Below are positions 17,730 to 25,679 of a stretch of DNA of 64,000 nt, one piece after another. A program made the position numbers and the translations under genes. Source of the stretch: Paenibacillus sp. HWE-109 (GTDB taxonomy: Bacteria; Bacillota; Bacilli; Paenibacillales; NBRC-103111); contig NZ_CP091881.1 in assembly GCF_022163125.1 (NCBI RefSeq), positions 7,738,501-7,802,500 on the forward strand, in the 5' to 3' direction. The number at the start of each line of letters is the position of its first letter. The stretch's first letter is position 1. Under the pieces are notes generated by a model that saw only the letters and a list, made by a program, of their open reading frames with translations, searched no databases and was not told the origin of the DNA.

Positions 17730-18938
17730 GCTGCCCGCAGGTCCGAAAAACTCAAAATGAATATCTTCCGTCGGAATTTCCCACTCGCGAAGCGCCGCAT
17801 AGATGGCTTTCATGAAAGGGTGGGGACCACAGAAGTAGAAGCAGGCTGCTCGGTTAGGCACAACAGTTTTCAGCCAGGCGAGATCGATGTAACCTTCTTT
17901 GTGGAAGGTTTTTTCGGTTAGATCGCGCTCTGTCGGTTTGTCATAGCACCAGTAGACACTTATATCGTCATGCTGAGCGGCAACGGCTTCTACCTGCTGC
18001 TTCAGAGCATGAAGCTGACCGTTCTGAGCGGCATGGATGAAGGTGACCTGGCGATGTGGCTGCTTTGCCGCCAAGGTGTTCAGCATGCTGACCAGAGGGG
18101 TAAGGCCTACGCCTCCGCTGATGAGCACAACAGGCCGCGAATCCTGCTGATCCAGGGTGAAGTCGCCAGCAGGCGCTGAGATTGGCAGCACATCACCGAT
18201 CTCCAGATGCTCATGCAGGTATACGGATACCTTGCCGCCTGGGCGATCCGCTGCAGGATCTTCCCGTTTCACTGTGATCCGGTAATAGCCTTTGTCGGCT
18301 GTGTCAGAAAGACTGTACTGCCGAATATGCGTATGAGGTTCTCCTGGAATTTGGACTTTGACACTTATATACTGCCCAGGTTCATGAGCAGCGAGTGCTC
18401 CGCCATCGGCAGGGATCAAGTAAAAGGAAGTGATGACCTCACTTTCTTTGACCTTCCGGACAAGACGGAAGGGCTTGAAGTCTGCCCAGCCGCCTTCTTG
18501 GGATTTTGCTTGCTGATACATCTCCTTTTCGACACCGATGAAAGCACCAGCAATCACCCCGTAAGCCTCACCCCATGCTTGTAAAATATCTTCTGTAGCT
18601 GCTGCGCCAAGTACCTCTTGGATAGCCGCCAACAGATGCTGACCGACAATCGGATAGTGCTCGGGTAGAACGCCTAGGCTGCGATGTTTATGGGCGATTT
18701 GCTTCACGACAGGCAGTATCGCTTCTAACCGATCAATATGCAGGGCAGCGGCATATACCGCATTCGCTAGAGCTGTCTGTTGTTTGCCTTGTTTTTGATT
18801 GGCATGATTGAAGATGTTCAATAGTTCAGGATGCGCGGTGAACAGCATCTCATAGAATCGCTTGGTGATAGCAGTGCCATGAATCTCTAATACAGGAACT
18901 GTGGATTTAATAATTTCTATGGTTCGTTGACTTAGCAT
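17724..18938 (-). CDS. hmp: Flavohemoglobin, nitric oxide dioxygenase
   Basis: Oxidises nitric oxide to nitrate using O2 and NAD(P)H, protecting against nitrosative stress. The 404-residue protein has a globin domain with Tyr29, Gln53 and proximal His85 at exactly the E. coli Hmp positions. It also has an FAD-binding domain (IRQYSLSD near 207, GGKVSVYLHEHL) and an NAD(P) domain (LISGGVGLTPLVSML, YFCGPHPFM, FEFFGP). The ATG at 18938 is preceded by AAGGTGG; the frame is open further upstream but without homology. The promoter has a perfect Crp/Fnr-type site. It is convergent with the Crp/Fnr gene. Confidence 0.95.
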   Translation of the reverse strand: MLSQRTIEIIKSTVPVLEIHGTAITKRFYEMLFTAHPELLNIFNHANQKQGKQQTALANAVYAAALHIDRLEAILPVVKQIAHKHRSLGVLPEHYPIVGQHLLAAIQEVLGAAATEDILQAWGEAYGVIAGAFIGVEKEMYQQAKSQEGGWADFKPFRLVRKVKESEVITSFYLIPADGGALAAHEPGQYISVKVQIPGEPHTHIRQYSLSDTADKGYYRITVKREDPAADRPGGKVSVYLHEHLEIGDVLPISAPAGDFTLDQQDSRPVVLISGGVGLTPLVSMLNTLAAKQPHRQVTFIHAAQNGQLHALKQQVEAVAAQHDDISVYWCYDKPTERDLTEKTFHKEGYIDLAWLKTVVPNRAACFYFCGPHPFMKAIYAALREWEIPTEDIHFEFFGPAGSL

Positions 18939-18980
18939 ATCGGTTGCCCACCTTCGTACAGGATTTCTGTTGATGAGGTA

Positions 18981-19024
18981 AGTATACGGAAAGCAAAGAA
19001 ACGGCTGTGTGATTGCAATCACAC
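18981..19024 (-). promoter_or_regulatory. hmp promoter with a perfect Crp/Fnr-type operator
   Basis: GTGTGATTGCAATCACAC (19007-19024) is a perfect 18-bp palindrome with the TGTGA-N6-TCACA core bound by Crp and by B. subtilis Fnr. On the minus strand it is followed after 20 bp by a -10 box TATACT (18986-18981). The palindrome centre therefore falls close to -41.5, the class II activator position, and no good -35 box is seen. The short Crp/Fnr protein encoded at 17211 is the obvious candidate activator. Confidence 0.8.
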
Positions 19025-19120
19025 GAAAATTCAACATTTTGTGTCTGTTTCCACCTCGGCTTATTCGCGATATACTAGAATGAAGAAATTTCCATTTTGC
19101 CAAAGAACAGGAGCATCCTG

Positions 19121-21052
19121 ATGCCGGATTGGTCGTACCATGCGCTATTTCGTCCTTTGTTATTTCGGCTGCCAGGGCGCATCGCTCGCAATTGGACACT
19201 TGAGGCCATAGGCGGATTAAGCCGTATTCCAGGCGGCACCTTCGTGATCAAAACGATGGGGCATATGGAGCTGTCCCCGATCCTGGAGGGGCAGCTGGCC
19301 GGGGTGCCGATCGCTTGCCCGATCGGCTTGAGCGGTTCCCTCGATCCCCATGGGACAGCGCACAGAGCGCTGGCCCAATTCGGGATCGGCTATATTGAGC
19401 TCGGACCCGTCACGGTCCGGGAAGTGCGCTGTGGTGCGCCGATTGAGCGCATCGCGGGTGAGGAAGCCATCGTGTACCCCGATGGCTATGCGAATGACGG
19501 CGCGGACGCGATCGTCGCGCGCCTGCGCAAGGGCACGGGGCATCGCCTGCCGCACTTCGTGCGGCTCACGCCGATGCCGGGCAGTTCGCCGCGCGAAGCG
19601 CTCCTCGAGCAGCAGGAGCTGCTCGCGAAGCTGGCGCCGTACGCGGCGGGCTTCTACATCGCTGGCCTCGCCGAAGGCTGGCCAGCGGAAGAGACCCTGG
19701 CGTACCTCCGCGAGGTGCGCCAGCTAGCCCTGGCAGCGGCCCCGGGGAAGCCGCTGCTTCTGTACGTGCCGCAGCATATCCCGCTAGGGATGCTGCGTGA
19801 CATCGCCGCTGCCGACGGCTGGAGCGGCGTGGTGGTGGGCGAAGCGCGGCACGAGGCGGGCACGCGCTGCATCCGCGTCGGCGGCGTGGACGCGCTCGCC
19901 GCGCAGCTGGAGCGCGTGCGTCTGCTCCGCGAGACGCTGGGCGGGCAGAGCGCGATCGTTGCGGCTGGCGGTGTGCAGCAGCCGCTGGACGCTCTGGAGC
20001 TATTGGCGGCTGGCGCGGATAGCGTCCAGCTGCACAGCGGGCTGGTCTATGCGGGGCCAGGGCTGCCCAAGCGCATTAACGAAGCGATTATTTATGATCG
20101 CATCAGGGACACGGCAGCGCCTCCGCGGCCTTCCTTCTGGTCGAATTGGGGCTGGATGTATCTGCTTGGCCTCGGCATGATGTTCGGCGGAGTGCTGGCT
20201 TGGCTCATTGCCTCGACCACGGTGCTCTTGCCCTATGATGAAACATTTCTCGGCGTAAGCCGAAGTGTCATAAATCGATTTAACGGGCATATTATACATT
20301 TCATGTCCCATGACCGGATTACTTTGGCGGGGACGATGATTTCGATCGGCATTTTTTATTCGCAATTAGCCAGGCATGGCTTGCAGAGCGGGCTGCACTG
20401 GGCACGGACGGCGGTCGTCACCTCGTGTGCCGTAGGATTCAGCAGCTTTTTTCTCTATCTCGGCTACGGTTATTTTGATCCTCTGCATGCTGGGGTTGCG
20501 GCAGTTCTACTGCCCATGCTGCTGTTTACACTACGGGGGTTGAAAGATTATCCTTCGCGGAAACCGCCTGGATTACGGAATGATTCCGTTTGGCGCAGAG
20601 CACAATTAGGACAATGCTGCTTCGTTATCCTCGGTTTTGGTTTGGCTATTGGGGGATTAACGATTTCGGGTGTTGGCGTTACCTATGTATTTGTGGACAC
20701 CGATTTAACCTATATTGGCCTAACAGCCGAGCAATTGGCGGCTTGGAACGACCGCTTGATTCCGCTTATTGCTCATGACCGAGCTGGTTTTGGCGGAGCG
20801 CTCTTCTCACTGGCGGTAGCGATTACAGCCTCTGCCTTGTGGGGAGTTGGCCAAGGCGAAAGCTGGCTGTGGTGGACCTTCCTCTGGGGAGGCCTGCCAG
20901 GATTCACAGCGGGCCTGTTGATTCATTTTCACATCGGCTATATGAACTTCATTCATTTGCTTCCGGTTTACATAGCTGTCATGCTATATGGGATTGGATT
21001 GTACTTGTTGTATCCATTTCTGGTCAGCAGAGCGGTCAAGGTACCCGCATGA
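19121..21052 (+). CDS. Fusion of dihydroorotate-dehydrogenase-like barrel and membrane domain
   Basis: The 643-residue protein has an N-terminal flavoprotein-like TIM barrel (residues 1-325). It resembles class 2 dihydroorotate dehydrogenases: an LFRPLLFRLPGRIAR start, PIGLSGSLDPHGTAHRALAQFGIGYIELGPVTV, GQSAIVAAGGVQQPLDALELLAAGADSVQLHSGLVYAGP. About eight membrane helices follow (340-640). The class 2 active-site segment NxSSPNT is replaced by GFYIAGLAEGW, so the usual base is missing and the activity is doubtful. The barrel part (about 19400-20060) is much richer in G+C than the membrane part. AGGAG 9 bases before the ATG at 19121 sets the start. It is not in a pyrimidine operon. Confidence 0.75.
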   Translation: MPDWSYHALFRPLLFRLPGRIARNWTLEAIGGLSRIPGGTFVIKTMGHMELSPILEGQLAGVPIACPIGLSGSLDPHGTAHRALAQFGIGYIELGPVTVREVRCGAPIERIAGEEAIVYPDGYANDGADAIVARLRKGTGHRLPHFVRLTPMPGSSPREALLEQQELLAKLAPYAAGFYIAGLAEGWPAEETLAYLREVRQLALAAAPGKPLLLYVPQHIPLGMLRDIAAADGWSGVVVGEARHEAGTRCIRVGGVDALAAQLERVRLLRETLGGQSAIVAAGGVQQPLDALELLAAGADSVQLHSGLVYAGPGLPKRINEAIIYDRIRDTAAPPRPSFWSNWGWMYLLGLGMMFGGVLAWLIASTTVLLPYDETFLGVSRSVINRFNGHIIHFMSHDRITLAGTMISIGIFYSQLARHGLQSGLHWARTAVVTSCAVGFSSFFLYLGYGYFDPLHAGVAAVLLPMLLFTLRGLKDYPSRKPPGLRNDSVWRRAQLGQCCFVILGFGLAIGGLTISGVGVTYVFVDTDLTYIGLTAEQLAAWNDRLIPLIAHDRAGFGGALFSLAVAITASALWGVGQGESWLWWTFLWGGLPGFTAGLLIHFHIGYMNFIHLLPVYIAVMLYGIGLYLLYPFLVSRAVKVPA

Positions 21053-21098
21053 CGACAAGGACGAACGAACAATTTTAACATAAAGGCAGGTGTGGCTT

Positions 21099-21833
21099 GT
21101 GGAGAAGCTAGCGATTATTTCCGATATTCATGGTAATATGCCTGCTTACGAAGCCGTGATGCAGGATATTCAGCAGCGGGCTGTGACACAAATCATTTGT
21201 CTGGGAGATTTAGTGGGTAAAGGACCGCATTCGGAGCAGGCCGTGGACCGGGTGCGGGAAGATTGCGATGTCGTGATCATGGGCAATTGGGATGATTTCA
21301 TTGGAAATCCTACAGAGGACATGATTTTGCAGTGGCAGCAGGCTAGATTGGGCAGTGATCGGATGACGTATTTAAAAGGGCTGCCTTTTTGCTTTGAATT
21401 TTGGATGAGCGGTAAGTTTATCAGATTGTTCCATGCCTCGCCTCGCAGTGTTTACGAACGCATTCAGCCATGGGACACCATGGAAAGTCGGTTGTCGATG
21501 TTCGAAGCGTCGGATGCTTGCAGGGAACAGCGGACTGCCGATGTAGCGGGCTATGGCGATGTGCATAATGCTTTTCTGCAAATTCTGAATGGCAAAATGT
21601 TGTTCAACACAGGCAGTATAGGCAATCCGCTTGATCTTACGCAAGCCTCCTATGTCCTTCTTGAAGGGCATTACCATAGTAAAGAGCCTGGAGCATTCAA
21701 TATTCAGCATGTACGAATCCCGTATGATATTGAACTGGCTGCGCAGCATGCGACGGATGAGGGAATGCCCGATGCGGACGTATATATTAAAGAATTGCGG
21801 ACCGGACAATACCGCGGCAGGAAGCAAACTTAA
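21099..21833 (+). CDS. Metallophosphoesterase, YfcE/MJ0936-like
   Basis: The 244-residue calcineurin-like phosphoesterase has the metal-binding motifs SDIHGN (residues 7-12), GDLVGKGPHS and GNWDDF, where the usual GNHD histidine is Trp. The later GHxH motif is replaced by AGYGDVHNAF, with NTGSIGNPLD after it. Two metal or catalytic histidines are therefore altered, so activity may differ from relatives; the substrate is unknown. The GTG at 21099 is chosen because AAAGGCAGG lies 8 bases upstream; a GTG at 21090 would overlap that site. Confidence 0.8.
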   Translation: MEKLAIISDIHGNMPAYEAVMQDIQQRAVTQIICLGDLVGKGPHSEQAVDRVREDCDVVIMGNWDDFIGNPTEDMILQWQQARLGSDRMTYLKGLPFCFEFWMSGKFIRLFHASPRSVYERIQPWDTMESRLSMFEASDACREQRTADVAGYGDVHNAFLQILNGKMLFNTGSIGNPLDLTQASYVLLEGHYHSKEPGAFNIQHVRIPYDIELAAQHATDEGMPDADVYIKELRTGQYRGRKQT

Positions 21834-21974
21834 CCAGCTTTATTTGCGTCAAACGCCCGAAGATTTGCCTCAGGTAGAGAATAAGAGCCCCTAAGAGTCT
21901 GTCCGACGAAACAGGAATTAGTCAAACAATTCCGAATAAGTAGTAATAAGACTTCAAAAGGATGTGTCGTAGGC

Positions 21975-23459
21975 ATGGCTAAATTCAAAGCATATACCAC
22001 AGAGCAAGGTGAACTTCTACCTATCTATTTAAGCGAGTGGGTAACAGATGATCATGAAGTTAGACTTGTCAGCGACATCGTCGAGCAGTTAGACCTATCT
22101 GCCATTACTAACAAATACTCCAAGCGTGGAGAAGAAGCCTATCATCCTGCCATGCTGCTCAAACTGTGGTTCTATGGGTATGCGACAGGCGTCTTCACGT
22201 CTAGGAAACTTCAAATAGCTACGAAAGAAAGCATTCCTTTTCGCTGGTTATGTGGCGGATACCTGCCAGATTTTCGTACGCTGAGTGACTTTCGGAAGAA
22301 CCACCTGGATACCCTTCCAGGTTTATTCAAACAAGTCATACAAATCGCTATGGAACTGGGCTATATCTCGCTCGGGCATGTGAGCATTGACGGTTCTAAA
22401 ATAAAGGCAAGCGCCTCTAAACATAAATCGATGTCACGTGAGCGTATGCAAAAACGCCTCGTTCAATTGGAAGACGAAGTCCGGCAAGCATTGGAGTATT
22501 CTGCTACCGAGGAAATGTTGGAGGAACCCCATCCGACGAGTCCTTCCCTATCGTTGGAGGAACGCTATGCCCGCATCGCGCAAATAAAATCTGCGCTGGA
22601 GAATTTGGAAGAACAGCGGCCAGCGGAACAGGCCGAATCTCCTCAGAGCGATCAATTTAATTTTACCGATGCCGACTCTCGCATCATGAGCACACGGAAC
22701 CAAGGTGTCATTCAAGGCTACAATCCACAAATTGCCGTAGACAGCGATCATGGCTTCATCGTTGGACTTCAAATGAGTAACCAAACAACCGATCAACAGC
22801 AGTTTGAAAACGTGCTTCATTCCATGAAAACAATGACAGGAGATAGGCCTCAGAAGCTGAGTGCTGATGCAGGGTATTTTAGTGCGTCCAACATTGCAGC
22901 GGCGCTGGAGGCTGAAGTGGATGCCTACATTGCTGCCGATCGCGAAAACAAAAAAAAGAATAATGCCTACGACAAGACCAACTTCACTTATGTACCTGAG
23001 CTAGATTATTATCTCTGCCCTGCTGGCAAAGAGCTTACACGGAAACGAACCGTGCATGCGAATGATGCAGATAAGCCAACGACTTGGGTTTATGAATGCA
23101 GCGTCTGTAGCGAATGTCCTTTTCGAGACGAGTGTGTAAAAAGTAAAACAGGGAAGCGTTCCATCACACGTAGCGAGCATGATCCCCTGCGAGAGGAAAT
23201 GCGAACGAAAGTGCAAAGTGATGAGGGAACAGCCGTTTACCGAATGCGTAAGGCGATCGTTGAACCGATATGGGGGCAGTTGAAGGAGGTTCAAGGATTT
23301 CGTCAATTCCATTTGCGGGGCGAGGATAAAGTATCTGGGGAGTTCATACTGCTCTCTCTAAGCCACAACATCCGCAAATTGCATGCGGCGAAGTATCCCA
23401 AACCAGCCACTTTGTACAAACGGGAGAGGTCTGCCCGTAAACAAAGAGTGGCTGGATGA
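21975..23459 (+). CDS. IS1182-family DDE transposase
   Basis: Full-length 494-residue transposase. The N-terminal helical domain has YHPAMLLKLWFYGYATGVFTSRKL and RWLCGGYLPDFRTLSDFRKNH. The catalytic core has HVSIDGSKIKASASKHKSM (first Asp), LSADAGYFSASN (second Asp) and IVEPIWGQLKEVQGFRQF (Glu). A cysteine cluster, CPAGKEL...CSVCSECPFRDECV, lies between the second Asp and the Glu, as in the family. No frameshift or stop interrupts it, so it looks functional. Confidence 0.93.
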   Translation: MAKFKAYTTEQGELLPIYLSEWVTDDHEVRLVSDIVEQLDLSAITNKYSKRGEEAYHPAMLLKLWFYGYATGVFTSRKLQIATKESIPFRWLCGGYLPDFRTLSDFRKNHLDTLPGLFKQVIQIAMELGYISLGHVSIDGSKIKASASKHKSMSRERMQKRLVQLEDEVRQALEYSATEEMLEEPHPTSPSLSLEERYARIAQIKSALENLEEQRPAEQAESPQSDQFNFTDADSRIMSTRNQGVIQGYNPQIAVDSDHGFIVGLQMSNQTTDQQQFENVLHSMKTMTGDRPQKLSADAGYFSASNIAAALEAEVDAYIAADRENKKKNNAYDKTNFTYVPELDYYLCPAGKELTRKRTVHANDADKPTTWVYECSVCSECPFRDECVKSKTGKRSITRSEHDPLREEMRTKVQSDEGTAVYRMRKAIVEPIWGQLKEVQGFRQFHLRGEDKVSGEFILLSLSHNIRKLHAAKYPKPATLYKRERSARKQRVAG

Positions 23460-23517
23460 GAGGGAGTAGGCTACGGAAAAACCAGATTGAACAGGGAAAA
23501 GCTACAAAGCTACACAT

Positions 23518-23559
23518 AAAGAGCACTCATCGTTCAGTTTCACGATGGAGTGCTCTTTT
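23518..23559 (+). terminator. Terminator-like hairpin inside the IS1182 element
   Basis: The arms AAAGAGCACTC and GAGTGCTCTTTT enclose a loop that can itself pair (ATCGT/ACGAT). It lies 60 bp after the transposase stop and before the right inverted repeat. Confidence 0.75.
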
Positions 23560-23586
23560 AATTCTTTTCGTCGGACAGACTCCTAA

Positions 23587-23700
23587 AGACTGCTATCTAC
23601 TCAAAAAGCGGCCGCTTGAGCGAAATAGGAGTCTTTGGACCGCTATTGGAGGCTTAGGTGGTGGCAAAATGGAGGTATCGGGGCTGAATAAGAGCCCCTA
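23587..23700. repeat. Intergenic AATAAGAGCCCCTAAAG / AGGAGTCTTTGG repeats
   Basis: A non-coding stretch between the IS1182 element and azoR. It contains AATAGGAGTCTTTGG and AATAAGAGCCCCTAAAG, which resemble the repeats around 21880, 31250 and 32600. No gene is seen. Confidence 0.6.
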
Positions 23701-23702
23701 AA

Positions 23703-23752
23703 GAAAAGGGCTGTCCCCAAGTAGAGGGATCTACTTTGGAACAGCCCTTTTT
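23703..23752 (-). terminator. Terminator of azoR
   Basis: The arms AAAGGGCTGTCCC and GGAACAGCCCTTT surround a second inner pairing region (AGTAG/CTACT). It lies immediately beyond the azoR stop, with A and T runs on both sides. It resembles the hairpins at 26659, 48003 and 56785. Confidence 0.85.
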
Positions 23753-23760
23753 CTTTATGC

Positions 23761-24396
23761 TTAGAAGCTTTTGGCCAGCTCTTGGGCACGGCTGATGGCT
23801 TCTTCTTTAATTTGCTGCGCTTTATCAGGGAATTGATTATGCCCCTCTACGAACAGCCCTTGGAAATCGGTGATGCCAAAGAATCCCATAATGATGCCGA
23901 TGTAGCGATGCCCTGATTCCATGGCTGCTGCCGGCCCTTCTGAATAAATACCGCCTCTGGCTTGGATGTGCAGCGCCTTTTTGCCTGGCAATAAGCCGAC
24001 AGGACCAGCTTCTGTATATTTAAATGTTTTGCCAGCCGTACACAGTGAATCTAGATAAGCTTTCATGATCGGAGGAAAAGAGAAGTTCCACATCGGTGTG
24101 ACGAACACATATTTATCCGCAGCGACGAATTGATCGGTTAATTCGCCTAGGCGGCTGACTTTGCTTTGTTCCTCTTGGCTCAAGGTTGAGAAATCTTGGC
24201 CGCCTCGTAATTTGCCCCAACCGCTAAACACATCGGCGTCAATGTGAGGAACAGCGATGCTGTATAAGTCGATCGGAACGACTTCGTCACTTGGATGGGC
24301 TTCCTGGTAGGCATCAATAAAAGCTTTACCAACGGCCATACTGTAGGAGGTTTGGTGATCATGCGGATGGGCGGTAATGTATAAAATCGTTGCCAA
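23761..24396 (-). CDS. azoR: FMN-dependent NADH-azoreductase
   Basis: The 211-residue flavodoxin-like quinone/azo reductase uses NADH and FMN in two-electron reductions and often protects against quinones. Motifs are the N-terminal strand ILYITAHPHDHQTSYSMAVGKAF, the FMN-binding PMWNFSFPPIMKAYLD (residues 100-115), AGKTFKYTEAGPVGLLPGKKALHIQARGG and YIGIIMGFFGITDF. AAAGGAAG precedes the ATG. A 19-bp palindrome 31 bp upstream suggests control by a TetR- or MarR-type repressor not encoded next to it. Confidence 0.93.
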   Translation of the reverse strand: MATILYITAHPHDHQTSYSMAVGKAFIDAYQEAHPSDEVVPIDLYSIAVPHIDADVFSGWGKLRGGQDFSTLSQEEQSKVSRLGELTDQFVAADKYVFVTPMWNFSFPPIMKAYLDSLCTAGKTFKYTEAGPVGLLPGKKALHIQARGGIYSEGPAAAMESGHRYIGIIMGFFGITDFQGLFVEGHNQFPDKAQQIKEEAISRAQELAKSF

Positions 24397-24426
24397 AGTT
24401 GATCTTCCTTTCTTCTGGTGGGCTTG

Positions 24427-24445
24427 TGAACCTTACTAATGTTCA
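24427..24445 (-). promoter_or_regulatory. 19-bp palindromic operator upstream of azoR
   Basis: The sequence follows TGAACnTTAnTAAnGTTCA, symmetric at every position except the three marked n. It lies 30 bp before the azoR start codon, a place suited to a repressor. The cognate regulator is not in the window. Confidence 0.65.
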
Positions 24446-24521
24446 TTAAAAGCAGCCAAAGTATGCATTCAGCCAGCTTGCCTTCACCCGTGCAATTGCT
24501 AAATTTGTAAAGGGATTTGCA

Positions 24522-24550
24522 TTGAGCCTGAGCTCCTTTTGGGTTATGAT
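24522..24550 (+). promoter_or_regulatory. Putative sigma-A promoter of aguA-aguB
   Basis: A -35 box TTGAGC (24522-24527) and a -10 box TATGAT (24545-24550) are separated by 17 bp. The leader to the aguA start is about 70 bp. Confidence 0.55.
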
Positions 24551-24628
24551 GATAGACGGTGCATTTGGCACTATTCTTTGATGTCTACGCTACGCAGTCT
24601 ACCGACAAATTTATATAAAGTGAGATGG

Positions 24629-25669
24629 ATGATGATGAAACCTACAGATGCAAACTATAAAATGCCAGCCGAATGGACAACCCACGAAAGAACGTTCATT
24701 TCTTGGCCCGTGCAAGATTCCATGGTCTATCCTGAAGATCATGCCGTTGTGACGAAGGGCTATGAGGATTTGGTCAAAGCGATTGCTGAGTTTGAGCCTG
24801 TGACTGTGGTTGTGAATCCTGTGGAAGCGGAGCAAGTGAGAGCGCGGTTTACGGAGAGCAACGTCGATTTTCTGGAAATCGAGCACAATGATGCTTGGTT
24901 CCGAGACAACGGGCCAACGTTCTTGCTGAATGAGCAGCAGGAGATCGCAGCGGTGAACTGGAAGTTCAACGCTTGGGGCGGTAAATATGCGCCGTGGGAT
25001 CTGGATGACAACGTCGCTCCGCAAATCCTTGCGCATCATGGTGTGAAGCGTTTTGACGCTCCGCTGGTCATGGAAGGCGGGTCCATTCATGTGGATGGAG
25101 AAGGTACGCTGCTGACGACGGAAGAATGTCTTCTGAACACGAATCGCAATCCCGATCTGAGCCGCGAAGACATCGAGAATTTGGTGAAATCGTTCGTGAA
25201 TGTGGAGAAAATCATTTGGCTGAACAAAGGGTTGGACGGGGATGAAACAGACGGTCACGTCGATAACATCGCTTGCTTCGCAGCTCCCGGCAAAGTGATT
25301 CTGCAAGTGTGCAACGATCCGTCGGATGCCAACTATGGGATCACCCAAGAAAATTTGGAGATCTTACGCAGAGCTACGGATGCCAGAGGACGCTCTTTGG
25401 AAATTATCCAAATCGAGCAGCCGCCTTTAACCTTCTTCGAAGAGCAGCGTCTGACGCTCAGCTATTTGAACTTTTATTTCGTGAACGGCGGCATTATTTT
25501 GCCGGTGTTTGGCGGAACAGCGGAAGAGACGGATCGCAAGGCAGAAGCCGCGTTAAGCGCAGCTTTCCCGGATCGCCGTATCCGCACAATCAACGGTATG
25601 TCCATCATCAAAGAGGGCGGCAACGTTCACTGTACAACGCAGCAAATGCCAGCAAGCAAGAAAGGGTAG
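24629..25669 (+). CDS. aguA: Agmatine deiminase
   Basis: Hydrolyses agmatine to N-carbamoylputrescine and ammonia. The 346-residue protein has the guanidino-group-modifying fold with MPAEWTTHERTFISWP at the start, HNDAWFRDNGPTFLLN (substrate carboxylates), MEGGSIHVDGEGTLLTTEECLL, GDETDGHVDNIACF (catalytic His) and the C-terminal catalytic Cys in GGNVHCTTQQMP. Three adjacent in-frame ATGs occur at 24629, 24632 and 24635; the first is given, and any of them could be used with the weak AAGTGAG site. aguB follows 10 bp downstream, so the pair completes agmatine-to-putrescine conversion. Confidence 0.94.
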   Translation: MMMKPTDANYKMPAEWTTHERTFISWPVQDSMVYPEDHAVVTKGYEDLVKAIAEFEPVTVVVNPVEAEQVRARFTESNVDFLEIEHNDAWFRDNGPTFLLNEQQEIAAVNWKFNAWGGKYAPWDLDDNVAPQILAHHGVKRFDAPLVMEGGSIHVDGEGTLLTTEECLLNTNRNPDLSREDIENLVKSFVNVEKIIWLNKGLDGDETDGHVDNIACFAAPGKVILQVCNDPSDANYGITQENLEILRRATDARGRSLEIIQIEQPPLTFFEEQRLTLSYLNFYFVNGGIILPVFGGTAEETDRKAEAALSAAFPDRRIRTINGMSIIKEGGNVHCTTQQMPASKKG

Positions 25670-25679
25670 GTGATTTTCA

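Larger units (their letters stand above)
21895..23582 (+). mobile_element. IS1182-family insertion sequence
   Basis: The 1,688-bp element has terminal inverted repeats GAGTCTGTCCGACGAAA at 21895-21911, with the complement at 23566-23582. It is flanked by the 4-bp direct repeat CTAA (21891-21894 and 23583-23586), a target duplication. It carries one transposase gene. Removing it and one CTAA restores AAGAGCCCCTAAAGACTG, a sequence like the intergenic repeat at 23690-23706, so it inserted into an intergenic repeat. Confidence 0.9.

Noticed and set aside
24611..25348. Long reading frame (245 codons) opposite aguA
   Set aside because: It overlaps a complete, well-supported aguA on the other strand and shows no domain pattern.
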